From Mesotaenium endlicherianum (lineage: Eukaryota; Streptophyta; Zygnematophyceae; Zygnematales; Mesotaeniaceae): a DNA stretch of 64,000 bases. This document shows, in pieces, positions 31,723-45,400 of this stretch; the first letter of the stretch is position 1, and every line of letters starts with the position of its first letter. The stretch is taken from contig WELA01013098.1 of assembly GCA_009602735.1 (NCBI GenBank), positions 243,462 to 307,461 of the forward strand, given 5' to 3'. The translations under genes and the position numbers were made by a program. The notes under the pieces were generated by a model. That model was not told the origin of the DNA, ran no database searches, and was given only the letters and a program-made list of their open reading frames with translations.

Positions 31723-31738
31723 TGTCGCGAGGATGAAC

Positions 31739-33753
31739 TCACTCCGACATCTCTTTCACTAGCCGCAACATGAAAAAATATATGTCAGAACTAGGGTGAG
31801 CCAGCTCATGCAAGATGTATGCATTTGCAATGGCACCATCAAACAAGCTCCAATACAAGCGATGCCACCACTTCCTAGCCACTTGCTTTGTCTCTACCCC
31901 TCAAGCAAATTCGTCAAACTGGTCCACGGCGTCTTTGTATTGGTTAGAGAGTTTCACAATGTCAGGAGCGGGAATAGTGCTAGTCTCTCCTCCCTTCTGC
32001 CTCCTCTTAACTTCAACCACATTCAAGCCTCTACAGTTAGACAAGAAATAAACTGGCTTTCTTAGCTTGCCAGGCAACTGCTACTTGTTCAGGCCAATCA
32101 CTCACGAGGGCCTTGAAGCTGCCTTGTTCTGCCTCTCTCTTGCCTGCAGGTACATCAGGTCCTTGATAGGATTGTGCTTTCTATTGACAACAGTACCTGT
32201 AGCTCCATGACCTAGGTTAGACAATTCTCTTATAAGTACAGGGCTAGTAAAGCCTCTGTCTAAGACAAAGCTGTAGTCTGTCCCTGGGGCAAAGTGCTCA
32301 CCATCTCCAACACAACTGTAGAATTCTTGCCTGGTCTCTTGACCTTGTCAAATACTACAAAATCCCAACAATAATATGTTATACTGTCAACCAAAATAAA
32401 CAATTCAATACCAAACTTATAAGGCTTTTTTGGGCAATACACCCGGATTGGACATTGTCTGTTTCTAGTCGGGATAAGCAGCTCATCTACAGTCAAGTGC
32501 TCACCTGGATCATAATACTGTTTGAATGTGCTCTTGAGCAAGTTTATGAATGGCTGACACTGCCATAGCCTTTACTGTCCACGATCTGGAGGAAACACAT
32601 CTCTACCAGCATTTGAAATGATGTGCAAGTAGGACTTTATCTGGACCCACCTATCTCTAGATAAGTACTTTCCAAAAGATGGAAATTGTACAGGACCAAA
32701 ACTGTCACTTCTCCAATACATTGTATACCTAGGTAAAGGGTTGAGTGTCAAGGCAATGCATAGCCCATGCCACAAAATGAGCTTACTGATGGTAAGAATG
32801 ACCCATTTCTTAGCACCTTCATTTGTGCATACTCGTTCGTTGCAGCAGCCATCTGGTCATACCACTCTATCCCAACCAAAAGACAAAGCACGGCAAATGG
32901 GCTGAACGTATGAAACAGCCTAGTACTAAGTCTGGCCAGGCCTGTGCCCACACTGCTGACAGGCTTGACTAGCCATGGGGGCACTTCACCTTCCTCTGCA
33001 GGTCTTCAGCTGTACTCTTCCCCTCCTCTGTTTGCAGGCTCCACAGGCGTCACAGGCTCCAGCACTCGTTCTTCATCTTGAGTTGCCACCAGGGGCTCAC
33101 CTTCAGACTCCAGCTCCCTGTGCTGAATTCTTCTTCATCTGAGACCCTATTCTTCTTCTTCCTGCAGCCTGTGTGTGCTCTCTTCTTTACACCCTCTCTT
33201 ACTACCATCCTGTTTCTCCTCTCCTCTCTATTGCAGGGCACACTCATGTCTGGTCCAATCTGTTTTGCAGGTCTTCCTCTCTTCCGCCTTGGTTCTGCAG
33301 GATCGAAGGCTGATCATGATTCTGTCTCAGACTCAGATGCATCGGTTGTGGTGTATCATTGACTTCCGGGGTGCTATGAGTGACAGGAGTGACAGGTGTC
33401 ACTTGAAATGCTCTATTGCTAATTTCTTGCGAAATTGGGTTAGAAGAAGCCTCGACCCTCACTACTCCCTCATGAGGACAAAACCACCTAAACTCGGGTA
33501 CAGTGGGCACATACTGCAATATCTGCTCGCGACCCTATGTTTTGTACTCCCCATCGTACCCAAAGTAGATTTTGTACTTGGTTTCCTCTGTTTTATGCAC
33601 CTCTTCTTCAAGAATTCCTACCAAAAAGAACTCTTCATAGTGCTATCCGAACTCTTGCGCAGCCCATCTCTCACCTCAAATCTTGGTAGGAGTGAGTATC
33701 TTAGTGCCTACCCCTACTACAAAGCCTGTAGAAGAAGAAGCCATGGCAGCCAT
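31739..33753 (-). pseudogene. piggyBac-type transposase (DDE_Tnp_1_7), decayed
   Basis: Minus-strand remains of a roughly 600-residue transposase. The N-terminus begins MAAMASSSTGF at 33753 and holds stops that fit C-to-T changes. The core shows EWYDQMAAATNEYAQM, then YLSRDRWVQIKSYLHI, then LTVDELLIPTRN and KPYKFGIELFILVD (first catalytic Asp), LDRGFTSPVLIRELS (second) and DAVDQFDEFA (third), with KWWHRLYWSLFDGAIANAYIL before a stop at 31739-31741. Several frames are needed to read it through. The three Asp-containing motifs are preserved. No TTAA-flanked terminal repeats could be assigned. Confidence 0.88.
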
Positions 33754-36470
33754 GGCTGTTTGATTCTGCAATCGCCAATCAACAAAGAGCGAAAAAGAAA
33801 AAAAATGAAGGTGAATATCGAACCAAACTTAGCACCGTTCTTGGCCGGCAATTTGAAGTATCTCCGTCGTTACTTATCCATTTGCCCTGTCTCTAATTCG
33901 TCGGTAGGATTCACGTGTTAGTGCTTCTAGGGAGCCTATTTTTAGGCAATTTGGATTTTAAAAAAGTAAGGTTAGGGCTTGTAGAAAATGACTTAGGTAT
34001 GGGACAAATTTTGGTTCCAAAACCAAAAAAAGACCCACCGTAAAGCTAGTGTTAACATGTGCAAATCGATTGTCTATTAGAACGTTGATTAGTGGCCGAC
34101 TACAAGTTGCCGACTTCAAGTAACAGTGGCGTACTTTATCCGCACTCATCCTAAAGTCTTCTTGGGTATTCACAAAGAATTTTGTTGTATTGTGGCATAT
34201 TTCAAAATTAGAATGCATAAGGGAGTAGCTTAATTTTAGGACGATAAGACTTCTACATGGAAGCTTTTCAAAGCATTGAGGAAGACGAAGGAAACTTCGG
34301 TGAGGCTTTGGGTCACAAAGTCACCACTCACTATTGTTGTCCAAGTGAGCTACCGACATTGGGTTAGGTTGAGCTTTGATAGCACAACAAATAAGCTTAA
34401 GTCTTTCTTGACAGCAAGGAGATATAGTGCAAACTTTTGAAGGTCTCTTGCAACTTGGTGCAAGAACTATAACCATGAAATGTTTTTATTTAGAAGACAT
34501 TGAAATCTTAGGTAACATTTGGATCTTTCTTGTTAAGATAGCAAGTGTTTGGTCATATCTCAATGCCACACACGTAATCACTGTATTTCACCTTTTGGCA
34601 AAATACCTCTGGGCTTCTTCGATGATTGACTAGAAAACAAGAACCAAATATAGGTTTAGAAATAACCTTAGAATACAATTGTTGGAGCCGCATCGTGAAC
34701 AAAGTAAGATCTGAACTGTAATGTAGGAGGTCTAAGAATGTGAACACACTTTTTGCCTTCAATAAGCCTCGTTAGCAAAACACATACCTTATACAATATG
34801 CAATCTAGATTCACTTATTTTGTCAAAGGAAGCCTTTTGTGAAGAAACATGAAAATTAAGAGAGACTCCATCTAAAAAGAAAATAAGTTTTGCAGCATGC
34901 GAGACATTTTGCATTTTATCTGATTGAGTTTAAAAACTTTGGGGGATTGTAGAGCAGCAAAGGTATTTGTTTGATTTATAAGCTTCTATGCAATGCATGT
35001 AAAAAGAAAAAATATTATAATATCGCTCAGTATTCAGCGTACATTGTATTTGATAGACCTCAAAAGAACCATTTGCATTTTGGCATATTGGATAGCCCTC
35101 ACCCAATTTGTTTTATAATTAAAACGATTTATCTATTTTTCATGAGTTTTTAAAGTACAATGGCACGGATGGAGATAGCTAGCCATTTGACAAGAATTTA
35201 GTTTGAAGTGTACTTAGTAAGAGTATTTATCAAGGCCCACTTGCCACAACTTGCCAAGAGGAAAAGAAGGAAAGTGTACGAAAAACGAGAGATTTTCTGA
35301 TTGACCAGGACACTGCAGGTCCTGGTTGACCCATCGACTGGTACACTTTCTGTAGTTTCACACGTGTTGGACCAGATAAGGAGTTGCGGATAATGACATA
35401 TTGATGGCAACTTATATTTGGAATCATTTAGAAAAGTGGCAGCAGGCTTACTTCCTCGAGTCGTGACACTGATGACGCTGTCGCTAACTGCGATGCATTG
35501 CCTCGTGACTTGCAGTAACACTCAGCAAGATCATCGAAAAAGGTTATCACCTACCGTTGTAACGGAGTGTTCCTGCATGTTGAGCTCAGGGCATCACTAG
35601 CACTCCGTTTACCATCAGAAAAACACAAGGAATCAAATGCTCGTAGTCTCACATCTTTTATAAAGTGTCTACGTAGCTTTTGTGGAGTTAAAAGGTTGTC
35701 AGAGGGAAGGGAAACATGGTAATGTAGACTTTGCACTTTTCCGTGAATGCATCTTGACCTGCTCTTCCATACGTATTTGGTATAAATGTCAGACAGTAGT
35801 TGTTAAACTTATGAGCTGCGTTCATTAGAGGTGCTTCTTTTGTTCTCACACCTTCTTTAGGTGGCACAGCAAGCCGTTGACGGACTATGGGCATGTTGAG
35901 CTCTGTTAATCTTATGTGGCTGACACTAAGTGTCTCATTTTGTTTTGGGTATGGAATGACAGCCTCTTCGCTTGGAGATAAAGGTACAATCGCGCTTCCC
36001 AGTAATACAGTCATCATTTCCCAAAACGATATCAGCCTTGATGTTTAAGGACTTGTGGACCATTCGTGAAAGCACCCCTTCAATCACATCCGAATAGGAC
36101 ATGTCTGACCTTTCTTCTTTGAGATCTTGCAGAGGAAGCTTGCCCAACGTTCTGATCGAGTAAAGTGTGTGGATCTTCATCCGACCGAGCCATGGTTAGA
36201 TCTCAAGCTTGTCTTAAGGAACTCAAGCTCTCTCTGGTCACGAATATTGGCGGGTTGAAGAAGAATATGTGCTAGATGCCTGCCCTTTCTAAACGAGTAG
36301 AAGAGTCTGGTCGGCACTATGTTCAACTTATAGGAAAGTATGACCACGTTTACTTTAAGCTTGAGTTGAAGGCTGTAGTCAGTAGTGTCATACCTTATTC
36401 TGAGCATCTCACTCGCGATCAGCCACAAGCTGCCTCCTTATGTACCATCCCTTGTTTATTTGCCCTGCAG
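33754..36470. other. Unassigned AT-rich region upstream of COPB2
   Basis: No gene is recognised. On the minus strand 35688-36180 holds two overlapping open frames (81 and 109 codons) that look like one decayed, frameshifted coding sequence of unknown family. The region should also contain either the COPB2 promoter and first exon or part of a long first intron, but no sequence resembling the conserved N-terminus was found. Confidence 0.5.
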
Positions 36471-39400
36471 GATTTTAGCAACCCTATACACTGGCTCTGT
36501 CTATATCTGGAACTACATAACACAGGTATGCTATAGTCACCCTTATCCCTTTAAGTGTATGTGCCTGTCGTTCCCATCCTTTCTAGCCTTCAATGAAGAA
36601 ACTTGTTGAAGTCCAATATCAGTCCATTTGGAGTCAATATTACTGTATTACTAGTTCGGCATAGAGGTCATTGGCTATTTATTTAGCTTGTATGTTAGTC
36701 ATTGTGCTTTGTCATTTGACTACTATCTAAATTGCGACTGGTTGCAGACCCTTGTGAAATCTTTCGAGGTGACGGAGTTACCAGGTCAGTCTTAACCAAC
36801 CTGTGGACCGGCCTGGAATGCATATTACATACCTCCTAAGCACCTCAATCTTCTGAAGATTGATATTGGCCATGTAGGCAGTGGCCGAGGTTTAGTGCGA
36901 GGCTTAGTATGGCCCACATTCTTGGGTTTGCAAGTGAATCTTTGTCTTACGCCATATGCCGTTGTAGAGCATATATAAAAATAAGTGGAAGCACATGCTG
37001 TGAGGGTCAATATGTATCTATGAAGAGCTTCTTTCGCTGAAGGCAATTATTACTTCGTCTTTGTGGGTGGTGTGTTTTCAGTGCGGTCGGCAAAGTTCAT
37101 TGCACGCAAGCAATGGATAGTGGCTGGAGCTGATGACATGTTTATCAGGGTGTACAATTACAATACAATGGACAAAGTCAAGGCCTTTGAGGCCCATACA
37201 GATTATATCCGATGTGTGGCTGTTCATCCTTCTCTACCTCTGGTCCTCTCATCTTCCGATGACATGCTGATCAAACTCTGGGATTGGGAAAAGGGCTGGG
37301 CATGCACCCAAATATTTGAGGGTCATTCACACTATGTCATGCAAGTCGCCTTTAACCCCAAGGACACCAACACTTTTGCAAGTGCTTCATTGGATCGCAC
37401 AATCAAGGTATGCCTCTGTGCTGCTATAAGTTCCTTGCCTTCATTAGGCCATGGCTTTGATTTCACCTTCCCTTTGAATTATGGTCTGTGCCTGTGAATC
37501 AAAAGTTCCTCTATGCATTGTGATGGGGTGATCTTTGCAGTTTCTGCACATTGGTAGTGGGATCTTGATTGTGTCTTTTTCTTTGTACATGCGAACGGCA
37601 GATATGTATGTATTAGCTTATTAAATGTGTGTGTATGTCTGCTGGTTGTGTCTCACGTCAACATCTTTGTGTGGCAGATTTGGGGACTAGGTTCTCCTGA
37701 CCCTAACTTCACCTTGGAGGGGCACTCTAAGGGAGTCAACTGCATTGATTACTTCACTGGTGGTGACAGACCTTACCTTATCTCAGGTTCAGATGATCAG
37801 CTTGTAAAGGTGAATCCTCATATCTTTCTACAAAACCCGAACACATTTTCTTGGACTTTGAATGGCTGGTTGCCTTGTATTAGTGAGCTTTCAGATAGAA
37901 ATATGTGCGTGCTTTGTGATGAGGTGGGGCTTGATCTGTCTGTCAAGTATAGTTTTACATTGGGTTCAACAAGTAAGTGTAGTAGTTAGTGTGGCTATGT
38001 AGCTCACTTCCTACCACCTGTTCAAGGGGCTTGTCTGTGGTGTTCTTCTTACTTTGGGTGTAGTTTTCTTCAATAAGCTTACGTGTCTCGAGCACTCTCA
38101 GTCTACAAGGCAAGACGTATTTTCTATTTGGCAGGCCCTGCAACAGTTGGCTGATGAAAAGTGTGAAGTGCATTGGCAGGTCTGGGACTACCAGACAAAG
38201 AGCTGTGTCCAGACTTTGGAGGGCCACACACATAACGTGGCTGCAGTCTGCTTTCATCCTGAGCTCCCAATCATCATATCTGGATCGGAGGACGGCACTG
38301 TGAGATTGTGGCACGCAACAACCTACAGGAAAGCAAACGGATCAAGTGTTCTACCTTTAGCTACATTTATGAAGATGGTCTAATTTCTCTTTTTCATGCA
38401 GGCTTCATACTTTATTAGGGTGGCTCCTGCTTGGCGTCATGTGACATTTGCGTTGGCCATGGGTATTGCTCTCATATTGTCTATCTATTGTCTATTGTCT
38501 GTGGTTCAGGTTGGAGAACACTCTCAATTATGGCTTGGAGCGGGTCTGGACAATTGCATACCTCAAGGGCTCCAACAGGTGCGTGAAAATGAAAATTTGG
38601 CAAGTCAAGTGGGTCATTGGTGGGGAAGTGCTGGCACGAGAGGTGTATGATGGCAATCTCAGGTGTAATAGTCATCCATGGGGTTGGGTGATGACATGGC
38701 TTTGGTAGGTCAAGTGAGAGTCAACACCTTCTAACCTGACCATAGGCCTTTATGTTAAATGTCTCTATAAGGTGTCGTCCCTTATACATATCAAGCAAAA
38801 CATATTCCCTGGGAGGGTGTATACCATGTTCCAACCTACAGGTACAAGTTAAGTGAAGCTTTGAGTTAAAAGTGGGCAATGTTGAGGAAAGCATCTGTTG
38901 GTTGTGTCTTACCGTGAGGTGCACTATGTGTGCCAGAGTTGCCATCGGATACGACGAGGGAACAATAATGATCAAGATAGGCCGTGAGGAGCCTGTGGCA
39001 AGCATGGACAGCAGCGGAAAAATAATCTGGGCTAAGCACAACGAGATTCAGACTGTGAACGTGAAGGCAGTGCCTAGTGACTTTGAGGTCAGCAAGGCTT
39101 GCAACTCCTCCGTTAGCAGCTACTATATGCGCAGCATTCTGTGCTGTGTGAGCACTGTGTTAGTAGATCTGCTTTGCTACTTACAATGTGGCAAAGGTAC
39201 TTCTCTATTCTGTTGGGTGACGTGATGTCCATTTCTTGCAGTAGGAAACTATCTGAAGCAGAATAAGATATCACATGTAATGGTTGTTTCTAGACGTTGA
39301 TATTTGGGGGAGCCAGTCTCGTACTTTAGCATGTGTATTGCGTATATAGCACGTATACTGCGTATATGTCGCGTCTTACTTTCGTGTTTTTCAAAGTAAG

Positions 39401-42400
39401 AACTTTAGGTTGGTGTCTACTGGTTTGTGTTGAATATAGCTCCTTCTACATATGCCAAAAAGTTAGTTCATTAACCTGGTGTGCACCGACAGGGTTTGGT
39501 GTAGCACATTTGTGCCTACCTGGGCTGTACTTCATGTGGCAATGTATCCAAGTCTTCCAAAATTTGGTATGTATCAGGCAAGCAAAGAGTTTTAATTCGT
39601 GTGTTCCCCTTAAACATGGTGGATTTCTCACGTCTTGGAATACTCGCAGGTTACGGACGGGGAGCGACTCCCACTAGCAGTGAAGGAGCTCGGCAGCTGC
39701 GATCTCTACCCTCAGGTATAATATGCAACTTGCAACTACTGCTGCATTTGCGTTAATATATCTTGAATGCAGTAAGCAGCTTATTGTCAATCTTTCCAGT
39801 CATGCCCCCCCAACCTTCCAAGAGATAATGCCATTTCGATGTGAGCTTTTTGTTTTTTTTTGGCCGTGTTAAACAACGACGTTGCGGGTGCTTGAGAGTG
39901 CATTCTTGATCTGATGCATATATCTTGCATGGGTGATTTGATGTGCAGAGCCTAGACCACAATCCCAGTGGGCGATTTGTTGTGGTGTGTGGTGATGGAG
40001 AGTACATCATTTACACTGCTCTAGCCTGGAGAAACAGGTCCTTTGGATCTGCTCTTGAGTTTGTGTGGTCCCTCGAAGGTGAATACGCGGTCAGGGAGAG
40101 CACGTCCAAGATCAAGCTCTTCAACAAGAACTTTGTGGTAACTTCCTTGGTGTTCTCTTTTTTGCGCACACCGTGCACTTCCCGGTAGTTTTTTGTAGGT
40201 CCAGCTACACAGGCTTAAATTTGTGTCTTACTTTCAGTGAGTGGCAGGCTGCATGAAGCTGCCTTCATGCCTGCTCCAGTCTTTTTATGGCCTTATCATA
40301 GAAAAGTGCTCAGTAAAGAACAGGCTACATAAAGTGGGAATGCAACGTGTGGTATAGATGGCTGGAACTATCTAAGTGTCCTATGGGACATGCTAGATAA
40401 CTTCCTGTCATTTTGATGAGATTGGTAGCCTGATGTTAGGAGTCTTTGTGGCCAACCTGGCTGGTTCAGGTTTGTGCTAGCAACTAAGCACGCTTGGAAC
40501 TTAATGGAGAGGGTGAAAAATGCACGAAGCTCACATGGAGGCCCCGCTTCTTGCTTGTGCAGGAGAGGAAGAGCATCCGGCCATCCTTTTCTGCAGAGGG
40601 CATCTATGGAGGCGCCTTGCTCGCCATGCGCTCCAATGAGTTTGTGTGCTTCTATGACTGGGCGGAGTGCAAGCTTGTCCGCCGCATCGATGTTGCAGTC
40701 AAGGTGAGCAGACCGAGCTGATGACACTCGTGCCGAGAAGTTGTTTGTAGCTGATCTGTTATGGACAAGGGCGCCACTTGCAACAGTCTAGTACTGCACT
40801 GGTGAAGTAGTAGTGCTCTTACCATGTCCTCTAGTCCATATGAGTGTTTCATTTGATCTGGCTTTAATCGGTCTGCAGGTTTGAAGCTCTAGCATTTAAA
40901 GTGTCTTGGTTGACAGTTTCTCTGCTGGTCAGTGCTTGGCTCTGAAAGTGGTCTGTCAGCTGCTGTGCCTTCCGTAATCTTAGGTGTTCAAAATAAATCA
41001 CATGAGCAAGGTCGTATGCTAGCGTTATCATATCACGCAGTGCTTTCTATTAATCAAAAATTGCGCCCCTCTAAGGTAGACGTATGATTGGTTGGAATGC
41101 AGGAAGTCTTCTGGTCTGACAGCGGCGATCTTGTGGCCATCACCAGTGAAAGCTCATTCTACATCCTGAAATACAACGTAAGATTCTAACTTCCGGCAAC
41201 TTTACTCAGCTGCTCTTCTCTGTACCTGCAACCTTTGTTTCACCCGTTTGGCTGTCTGAGTTCGTTGACATTGGTGCAAATGTGGTGCCATTTTGTACTA
41301 CAAATTGAGACTTGTCACACAAAGGGCTTATGGTCTTTACACAGATGCTTCTACCCCATGCTGTTACAATCTGTGCACATATTCTGCACACTCCTCCATT
41401 TCATTCGGCATGCCAATCCTTGTCAGTGCGAATCAGCTCTGAATAATGGAGTCAAGTCCGTGTAGCAAGTGGCCCTTAGCTAGGCCGCTGGAGAAGCTTG
41501 CATCCTTCCCCGTGTTTAACGAGCTTCTTGACCCTTATTTTGTTGTTAAATTACTCTAAGCCTCTGCCTGGGAGTTCTGTGTCCACACTGGCTGCCAGTA
41601 TGTGTTATAAGTATATGTGCAACATGGATATATGTATGGGTACACGTGCACGTGTATCTACCCATTCTTTTGCAACTTAATCATGTTTTGGACCTTTTCA
41701 CTTCTGGCGCGCAGAGGGACGCCGTAAGCTCGATGCTGGAGAGTGGCCAGGTGGCAGACGATCAAGGCATTGAGGAGGCATTTGAGCTGCTCCATGAGGT
41801 CTCAGAACGTGTGCGAACAGGACTCTGGGTCGGAGACTGTTTCATCTACAACAACTCTTCCTGGCGGCTCAACTACTGCGTCGGCGGGGAGGTGTGGTGC
41901 TACTGCACCTCTCTTCCTCATTGATGAGTCATATATGAAAATTAACCTGTATTTTGAAGTTGTTACCCTTGATACCTGGTGATTACATAACTGGCCAGAG
42001 GTGGGTGTGTCCCTTGCAAGAAACGTGTTGTGCAATTTGCTTCTTGCGACAGAGGCACCTGGCTCCTCGTCCCATGCATCGAAGGAGTCTGCGTTGGAGG
42101 TCTATTTGTTTCCTTGCCGGCCATCACTTTAGCTGTGAAGTACCGGAATCAACCAATTGTGAGGTTCAATGTGTTGCAGGTCACAACCATGTTCCACCTT
42201 GACAGGCCGATGTACCTCTTGGGCTACTTGGCCAACCAGAGCAGAGTGTACCTCATTGACAAAGAGTTCAAGTAAGCGTTGCTATACGCCTGTCCTCTTT
42301 GCATAGCTAACTGGGACAGGATGCTCTTTGAGGTCTCAACACATGTGTATTCCTGAGACGAGGAATAACATGGTGGTTGTCTAGTTGTCCCTTGTAAGCT

Positions 42401-45400
42401 GTTCTTCATATCCTTGCGTCTCCTATGTCTAGAACCTCAGCTGAAGCTTATTACTTTGCCGCAATACGCTACATGCACCTGCACTCCTAGCAGTGCATAG
42501 CCCACCATAAGCATCTGAGCATTGTGACCGATGGACGATCACTCTCTTTCTTGATGTGCTGTCCTCACCATGCGTTTGTATCTGCTATGATAACTGCAGT
42601 GAGCATGCCTCGGACATGACAGCTGTGGGAAGTACTGTGCGGGGAATTAAAGAGTGGGTTTGCAAGGTTTCAGAGAGGTCGGAGCTTGTTAAGTCGTAGC
42701 TACGAGTTCTGAATCCAGTCATCCACTTGGCTCAGCCTGGCAGCTAAGTATGCATGAGTACTGGGGCGGGTGCAGCGTGATGAGCTACACGCTGCTGCTG
42801 GGCCTGATTGAGTACAAGACCTTGGTCCTGCGCGGTGACATGGAGGAGGCTGCCAGGATATTGCCAGACATTCCAGTTGAGCACCGGAACAGGTATATGA
42901 AGCAGTATGGAAGGTGGACTTATGAATGCCTGAAGAGGGTTGCACGCCTGAGCATTCATTCAGCTGATGCTTGTTGACCGTCATTCATTTCAGCACTTGT
43001 CTTAACCGCATTTACCTGTTCCGTTGCTGCTCTGATTTTTGTGCCTGGTCTCTAGTGGTTGCTCGGAGGCATGCGGGGCAAGTGCATAACAGTCGGCAAC
43101 CAGTTTGCCTTGTTCAGGTTGTGGTTGGTTTCGGCAGTTATAGGTAGCATTCATAGTAACTTGCTTCTTTTTCTCATGTTTGAAATCTAATCTTGTGATA
43201 TGAAATACGATGCAGTGTGGCACGGTTCTTGGAGACGCGGGGCTTGCCAGAGGATGCTCTGGAGGTGGCCACAGACCCCGACTACAAGTTTGACCTTGCT
43301 GTCCAGCTAGGACGCCTGCAGATTGCTCAGGTACAGAACAGTTGGTACCTATGCTTCATGGCAGGATTTATTTGCTTGTGTCCTCGCCTTATCTTTGCAT
43401 TCTTCTTGCCCAGTCAATCTCCCGTCTCACCCAGCTCCTCGTGTTTTGGCTCTGAAACCTCATTAAGGACCTGCAGAGGTGGAAATTATGCTGTTTCCAG
43501 TGAGTTGTTGGCTGAGACTGGACAGTATGATGATGGATGGGACGCAAGTGGTACCGGGAGTGAGGTCATGATGGGGCAGGAGCTCTCTGCGCCCTCCTTC
43601 AACTTACAAAAGCTTTAGTTGATCGTCAATATACTGAAACAGTACTACCCTAAACTAGGTGTTGGGAGTCATGATTGACGAATTGGAGTCCCATACCCCC
43701 CTAAGCTGAGCCCACATGCGACAAATATCTATACACTGTGTGTCACTCTCAACTTTCACATTCAAAAGTATGTGATGGTTGTGTATTTCTCCCTTGAGAG
43801 TATAATTAACATGGTGGAGAATTATCAAACATGGTGATTGCAGGAGATAGCAGAGCAGGCGCAGAGCGAGACCAAGTGGAAGCAGCTGGGAGAGCTTGCC
43901 ATGTCTGCTGGCAAGGTACTCGGAACATCACCCCGGGGCTCATTGGGCTTCATACATGACCACCTCAATGTTGCATCATGAGTTGTCCAGGCTTCATTCC
44001 TTCTTTAAAGACCCGGGTTCTAAGTTTCATGGACTTGTTATATTGTCCGCCAGCAGTGAATGCACATCTATAGCCTGGACTCTCGTCGCCAAAACGGGAA
44101 GTTCTGTAGTACACAGTATTCTAGAGAGGCGCCCCTCACAAAGTTTGTGAGGGGCGCGTCTCCCCTTCACTTTGTGGTACCTCACTGAGGGGGGCTGTAC
44201 CTGGGGAGGAAAATTGGAAGACTGCGCGTTGTAGTTGGTGCATGTGAAGAGGAGATTTTTTTTCTGGCTGGAGCTATTGCTCAAAGCCGTTCATCTTGTG
44301 GCAGCAGCTGCATCATGTCGACCTGATGGAATGGGGGGATGTAACTTATGCATCTCGCTGAAAGATTCTCGTTGTAAGATTCTCGTTGTACAATTTCCCC
44401 TTGTAATGACTCAGATCGTAATCCGTATGTACTGGATGGCAGTTGGATGTGGCGGAGAAGTGCCTGAGCCAGGCGACGGACTTGAGTGGCTTGCTGCTGC
44501 TCTTCTCAGCTCAGGGCAACATAGCGGGCCTTGAGAAGCTGGCAGAGCAGGCGACGGAGCAGGGCAAGTACAACGTGGCTTTTCTCTCCCTCTTCCTGCT
44601 GGGTCGCCCTGAAGCGTGCATCGACCTCCTCATCACCAGGTTCCTCTCTCACCTTCGTCTGCACTCACGTGGGCTCCGTCTTATGCTTCGTGACTGACGT
44701 GCTGTCCTGGCCTGAGGCTGTGGAGGCCACTTTGATTCGAGGGCAAGGCTGAAGAAGCCACGTCTGAAGCCTCAAAGTTTGATTTTCCGCAGATGGCGGG
44801 AAGAACAAGGAGGAAATTATCTCTTGTTAAGCGTTGCACTAAGAAGTGCTGTTACGGTTATAGCACCATCATTTGCATGCTCAAGTGTTTATCAGTTCAA
44901 TATAATGGAAGCAAGTTCTTGCTGCATAATCCGCGGCTGCGTCTGTGAATCTTCCAAGAAGAAAACGTCAGCTCAAGGTTATGCTTCTACTTGGGGGAGT
45001 TGGTGGGGTGTCTAAGTTAATATTGGAGAATTTGTCTGTATCTGCGCAGTGGGCGCATCCCAGAGGCAGCCTTCATGGCGCGCACATACGTGCCCAGCAG
45101 AGTCTCTGACGTTGTCGAGCTGTGGCGCAATGACCTCAAGAAGGTAACACGCCTATCCTAGGACCTGCTTCAACTCACCCATCGACGTACCTCCACATAC
45201 TTTTTAGTCAACATCAGCCGTAGATCAACTGGATCAAGGTCTATGCCAGCCTAAGGTGGCAAGGGAGGGTGACCAGAGCTGTTCTGTTGGTTGCTGTGTC
45301 TATGTGGCACGCAGCAAGTATCTTCATGCATGTGTGCCGTCTGTATTTTCTCTACTTTGATGTCACACATTAGTCCTAGAAGGCGAATACATGAGGTGGT

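Noticed and set aside
33911-33931. CTTCTAGGG as a piggyBac terminal repeat
   Set aside because: It is not followed by TTAA and has no partner at the other end of the transposase remnant.
34240-34440. Plus-strand stretch with protein-like codons
   Set aside because: No motif could be named and stops follow quickly; too weak to call.
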